This document shows, one piece after another, positions 60,905 to 64,000 of a DNA stretch of 64,000 nucleotides. The notes beneath the pieces were generated by a model. The model did not search any database and was not told where the DNA came from. It was given only the letters and a program-made list of their open reading frames with translations. Location: positions 1 to 64,000 of the forward strand of contig JANSYO010000011.1 in the NCBI GenBank assembly GCA_024742395.1. The letters run 5' to 3'. Positions within the stretch are counted from its first letter, which is position 1; each line of letters begins with the position of its first letter. Origin of the DNA: Cytophagales bacterium. GTDB taxonomy: Bacteria > Bacteroidota > Bacteroidia > Cytophagales > Spirosomataceae. A program made the position numbers and the translations under genes.

Positions 60905-63781
60905 ATGAAAACTAAAATTATTCTCCTAATTGCTATAGGTTGTTTTTATAACGACTTATCAGCCCAAATTTTTGTCACCGATCCTAATGACGGTTCCTTG
61001 ACAATCACACCAACAGGTGTAACGTCTGCTAGAACAGCAGCTCCAGGTGGTGCGGCTGTCAAAGACCCTAGTAATACTGCTTTTGGATATTATCCTTTTT
61101 CATTAATGACAACAGGTCAGTTTAATACTGCAATGGGGCTTTCCTCTTCTTACTTTATTACATCAGGAAATGCTAACACTTCTATTGGAATAGCATCTTT
61201 AAGAACCAATGCAACAGGAAATGAGAATACAGCCTTGGGGTCTTACGCTTTATTTAGTAGTGTCGCTCAATCTAGAAACACTGCTGTTGGATATTATTCA
61301 ATGTATAATGCAAACGATTCACCATCTGCAACTGATGGTTTCAATACAGCAATTGGTTATGAAGCTTTAAAAGGAAGCGGTACGCCAGCTAACAATACAG
61401 GAACTAGGAATACAGCAGTTGGTTCTTCTTCATTGCTTAATAATTCTTCTGGATCAGGTAATTCATCTATAGGAAATGCAAGCTTAAGTAATAATACTAC
61501 CGGTAATTATAACCAAGCTATTGGCCATCAAGCCTTGTTCCTAAATACAACGGGTAATGAGAATGTTGCAATAGGACATGATGTGTTGTACAGTAACCGG
61601 GGCAATAGTAGAACTACTGCAGTTGGTGACCAGGCAATGAATAAAGCAGATAATAGAGTAGCTGGAAGAGAAACTTTTAATACGGCTATTGGTTATAAGT
61701 CGCTTTATGGTAGTGCTACACAAGCGAACAATACGGGTCGTTATAACACAGCTGTTGGGGATGAAGCAATGTATAACAATACCTCGGGAGACTATAATGT
61801 AGCTGTTGGAAAAGATGCTCTGGTAAGTAACACAAGTGGAGGATTTAATATAGCAGTTGGTCCGGGAGCATTAGCATCAAATACTACTGGTAATGATAAC
61901 GTAGGTTTTGGTAATCAAGCTGGCGGTGCAATTACCACAGGTACCGGAAATACTGCAATTGGGGAAAGTAGTTTATTTAGTAGCAAAGGAAATTCCCGTA
62001 GTACAGCTATAGGGTCTCAGGCGATGCTAAACGCCGATGACAGAACTTCTGGTATAGTGACTAATAATACTGCAGTAGGCTATCAATCTTTAAAAGGAAG
62101 TGCAACGCCTGCGAATAATACTGGAATAGGAAATACTGCTATTGGAAGCGAGTCTATGTTAGAAAATACAAGTGGAAGTGGAAATGTAGCCACAGGCTAT
62201 GCTGCTTTACAAAACAATACGACGGGCAACTATAACTCAGCTTTTGGACAAGGTGCTTTAATAACAAATACAACGGGAAGTTATAATTCAGGTTTCGGAA
62301 ATGGGGGATTGCTGCTTAATACTACAGGTAATGAAAACACTGCAATCGGACATGATGCACTAAATCAAAACAAAGCAAATAGTCGGTCAACTGCTATTGG
62401 AGCCAATGCAATGTTCAATGCTGATAACAGAACTTCTGGTCAAGAGACCTACAACACTGCAGTTGGCTATAATGCCTTAAGAGGTAGTGCTACTCCAGCG
62501 AATAATACAGGTAGGTTTAATACCGCAATTGGGGACGAAGCTTTAAGTGGAATAACTTCTGGAAACTCCAACTCGGCAGTGGGTAGTAGGGCATTACAAG
62601 TTAACAGTTCGGGACAATACAATGTAGCAATGGGTCAAGATGCTCTTGGGTTAAATACAACAGGTTTTGATAATACGGCCTTGGGGTATCAAGCTCTTAG
62701 TGGAAATGTAGGGGGCCAAAGAAGTACTGCTGTAGGGCGTTTGGCGATGCAGTTAATGAATAATAGTGCTATCTCCGGGAATACTGCTGTTGGAAACGAA
62801 GCCTTGAGGGGGAGCGTGGTTTATGCAAATAATACAGGAACAAACAATACGGCTTTTGGACATGAGGCTGGTATGAATAATTCTACTGGTTCTAATAATG
62901 TGGCCATTGGGGTATCTGCTTTGAAATTAAATCAAACCGGAGCAAGAAATGTTGGCATTGGTACTAATGCTTTAACGGGATCGTCAGGAAACTATAATAA
63001 TGCTTTAGGGTACAGTTCTATGTCTTCTAACTCTTCAGGAAGTTGGAATACTGCCCTAGGAGATGAATCACTTAAGGCGAACACGACTGGTGATGGGAGC
63101 ACTGCTATAGGTCAAAGAGCCTTGCCACGGGCAGTGGGTTCTGGGAATACTGCTTTAGGAGCAATAACGGGAGAGCTTCTTACTTCCGGAAACAATAATA
63201 CTTTTTTAGGCAGTGCTTCAGGATATTTTTCTACAAGCGGATCAAACAATACAACTGTCGGTTATAATGCCCAAGTACCAACAGCCTCAGGAAGTAATCA
63301 AGTAAGAATAGGTGACGGTGCAGTAACCTACGCCGGTGTACAAGTAGCTTGGACAGTAACCTCAGATAGAAGATGGAAAGAAAATATTCAAACCAGCCCT
63401 CTAGGATTAGACTTTATCAAAGAGGTGGAGCCGGTATTATATCACAGAAAGGGAAATGAGAAAAAGGAGCAGGAGTTTGGTGTGATAGCTCAGGATCTGG
63501 AAAAAGTTCTTGCCAAGCACGGTTATACAGAGGAAGACTTAGGAATGCTTACTAAAGACGATAAAGGCTTCTATTCTGTAAGATACAATGACTTTATAGC
63601 TCCTCTTATCAAAGCGGTGCAAGAGCAGCAAGTCATAATTGAGAACTTGAAAGAAGAAAATGCAAATCTGACTTCTAATTTTACGGAGCTATCAAATCAG
63701 ATTAATACGATAGTTGCAAAAATTAATCAGATAGACAACCAGTCAAAAATCAATTTCTCTTTGACCCAATTAGAAAAATAG
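60905..63781 (+). CDS. Head-repeat fibre/adhesin-like protein with C-terminal S74 chaperone domain
   Basis: 958 residues, signal peptide MKTKIILLIAIGCFYNDLSAQ. Residues about 50-800 are YadA-head-like repeats of 14-16 residues (N-T-A-(V/I)-G-(Y/x)-x-(A/S)-L-x-x-N-T-(S/T)-G), interrupted at intervals by a longer unit with PANNTG. From Ser820 (SDRRWKENI, LGLDFIKEVEPVLYHR, FGVIAQDLEKVL, VRYNDFIAPLIKAVQEQQ) there is a peptidase S74 intramolecular chaperone domain, known to trimerise phage fibres and cut itself off. A coiled-coil tail (IENLKEENANL) follows. Surface fibre or phage-like tail fibre; context (LytTR partner, no phage genes) favours a host surface protein. Confidence 0.88.
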   Translation: MKTKIILLIAIGCFYNDLSAQIFVTDPNDGSLTITPTGVTSARTAAPGGAAVKDPSNTAFGYYPFSLMTTGQFNTAMGLSSSYFITSGNANTSIGIASLRTNATGNENTALGSYALFSSVAQSRNTAVGYYSMYNANDSPSATDGFNTAIGYEALKGSGTPANNTGTRNTAVGSSSLLNNSSGSGNSSIGNASLSNNTTGNYNQAIGHQALFLNTTGNENVAIGHDVLYSNRGNSRTTAVGDQAMNKADNRVAGRETFNTAIGYKSLYGSATQANNTGRYNTAVGDEAMYNNTSGDYNVAVGKDALVSNTSGGFNIAVGPGALASNTTGNDNVGFGNQAGGAITTGTGNTAIGESSLFSSKGNSRSTAIGSQAMLNADDRTSGIVTNNTAVGYQSLKGSATPANNTGIGNTAIGSESMLENTSGSGNVATGYAALQNNTTGNYNSAFGQGALITNTTGSYNSGFGNGGLLLNTTGNENTAIGHDALNQNKANSRSTAIGANAMFNADNRTSGQETYNTAVGYNALRGSATPANNTGRFNTAIGDEALSGITSGNSNSAVGSRALQVNSSGQYNVAMGQDALGLNTTGFDNTALGYQALSGNVGGQRSTAVGRLAMQLMNNSAISGNTAVGNEALRGSVVYANNTGTNNTAFGHEAGMNNSTGSNNVAIGVSALKLNQTGARNVGIGTNALTGSSGNYNNALGYSSMSSNSSGSWNTALGDESLKANTTGDGSTAIGQRALPRAVGSGNTALGAITGELLTSGNNNTFLGSASGYFSTSGSNNTTVGYNAQVPTASGSNQVRIGDGAVTYAGVQVAWTVTSDRRWKENIQTSPLGLDFIKEVEPVLYHRKGNEKKEQEFGVIAQDLEKVLAKHGYTEEDLGMLTKDDKGFYSVRYNDFIAPLIKAVQEQQVIIENLKEENANLTSNFTELSNQINTIVAKINQIDNQSKINFSLTQLEK

Positions 63782-63803
63782 CACACTAAAGTATTATAAG
63801 CAG

Positions 63804-63835
63804 GCCACCGGAATATTATATTCCGGTGGCTTTTT
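63804..63835 (+). terminator. Strong terminator of the fibre gene
   Basis: GCCACCGGAATA (63804-63815) pairs perfectly with TATTCCGGTGGC (63819-63830), loop TTA, followed by TTTTT. Confidence 0.9.
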
Positions 63836-63858
63836 GTTTAATGGGTATTTAATCGAAA

Positions 63859-63875
63859 ATCACCCTGTGGGTGAT
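63859..63875. promoter_or_regulatory. Second copy of the ATCACCC/GGGTGAT palindrome
   Basis: ATCACCC-TGT-GGGTGAT. The following sequence TTGACAGTGG and GTGACCTTTAT matches that following the copy at 60473 (TTGACAAGGG, ATGACCTTTAT), so the whole promoter region is duplicated. Confidence 0.6.
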
Positions 63876-63929
63876 TGACAGTGGTTTATTAAATAGTGAC
63901 CTTTATCCTCTCAAGAGAAACACTTGAAT

Positions 63930-63998
63930 ATGAATTATAAATACAATCAATTGTTCAATAAGGGCCTAATTTCTTGAAGAAGTAGCCAAAATATACAC
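63930..63998 (+). pseudogene. Broken or truncated start of a third LytTR-only gene (tentative)
   Basis: At the position corresponding to the LytTR start behind the duplicated promoter, an ATG opens MNYKYNQLFNKGLIS and then stops. The intact copy starts MKKKYTQMFKTIPKFL. Shifting by one base gives GPNFLKK, aligning with TIPKFLS, so a frameshift is likely; a further in-frame stop follows. The window ends before the LytTR core could be checked. Confidence 0.35.
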
Positions 63999-64000
63999 AA

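Noticed and set aside
60905-63781. Fibre gene as evidence of a prophage
   Set aside because: No capsid, portal, terminase, lysis or integrase genes nearby; it has a Sec signal and a LytTR partner.

Overview
The window comes from a Bacteroidota genome, most likely the order Cytophagales. Evidence: a C-terminal type IX secretion (Por) sorting domain at 38582-42208, two CBM9/DUF5916 outer-membrane proteins, LytS/LytTR two-component pairs, propeller/Y_Y_Y sensor kinases, a GH95 fucosidase, the Bacteroidota form of YebC, and TAnnTTTG promoter boxes. Base composition is AT-rich. No rRNA, tRNA or CRISPR was seen. The family or genus cannot be fixed from sequence reading alone.

Layout. 1-80 is the start of an IS1182-type transposase running off the left edge. 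182-4318 holds tpiA, a DUF5916 protein and yebC. 4434-10812 is the most interesting part: a full-length LanB-type lanthipeptide dehydratase, a convergent LytTR response regulator and its LytS-type kinase, and, divergent from the kinase, an unannotated 51-codon gene at 9500-9655. Its product has a Bacteroidota lanthipeptide-like leader (LxIxKxTVAxLN) followed by four perfect tandem hexapeptides (N/D)HTIPF and no cysteine. A NarL-like regulator with a degenerate receiver follows. I read this as a minimal RiPP system, possibly a self-sensed peptide, whose product would be a linear or repeat-cleaved dehydrobutyrine peptide rather than a ringed lanthipeptide. A matching block lies 43-44 nt upstream of both the dehydratase and the precursor starts.

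11061-30112 is mostly housekeeping and envelope genes: aminotransferase, FAD oxidoreductase, DsbA/FrnE-like protein, PBP4-type peptidase, M14 peptidase, a split dcw fragment (rsmH-ftsL-ftsI), a TlpA-like lipoprotein, a TonB-family protein, GH95, metG and an M24 peptidase. 30119-36744 pairs a large secreted LamG-type protein with a LytTR-only regulator and a TPR-kinase/LytTR pair. 37051-42208 encodes two SGNH-type secreted proteins. 42276-47358 has a beta-lactamase-like hydrolase, a GIY-YIG nuclease embedded in repeats with a remnant second copy, a small HMA-fold protein and the second DUF5916 protein. 47523-50673 is an ECF sigma/anti-sigma/DUF4097 operon. 50880-53298 has a mannonate dehydratase and a TolB-like protein. 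53305-60401 has two paralogous propeller kinases and one NarL-type regulator. 60545-63781 repeats the LytTR-only + large secreted protein arrangement, the secreted protein being a head-repeat fibre with an S74 chaperone. A copy of that cassette's upstream region, followed by what looks like a broken gene start, lies at the right edge.
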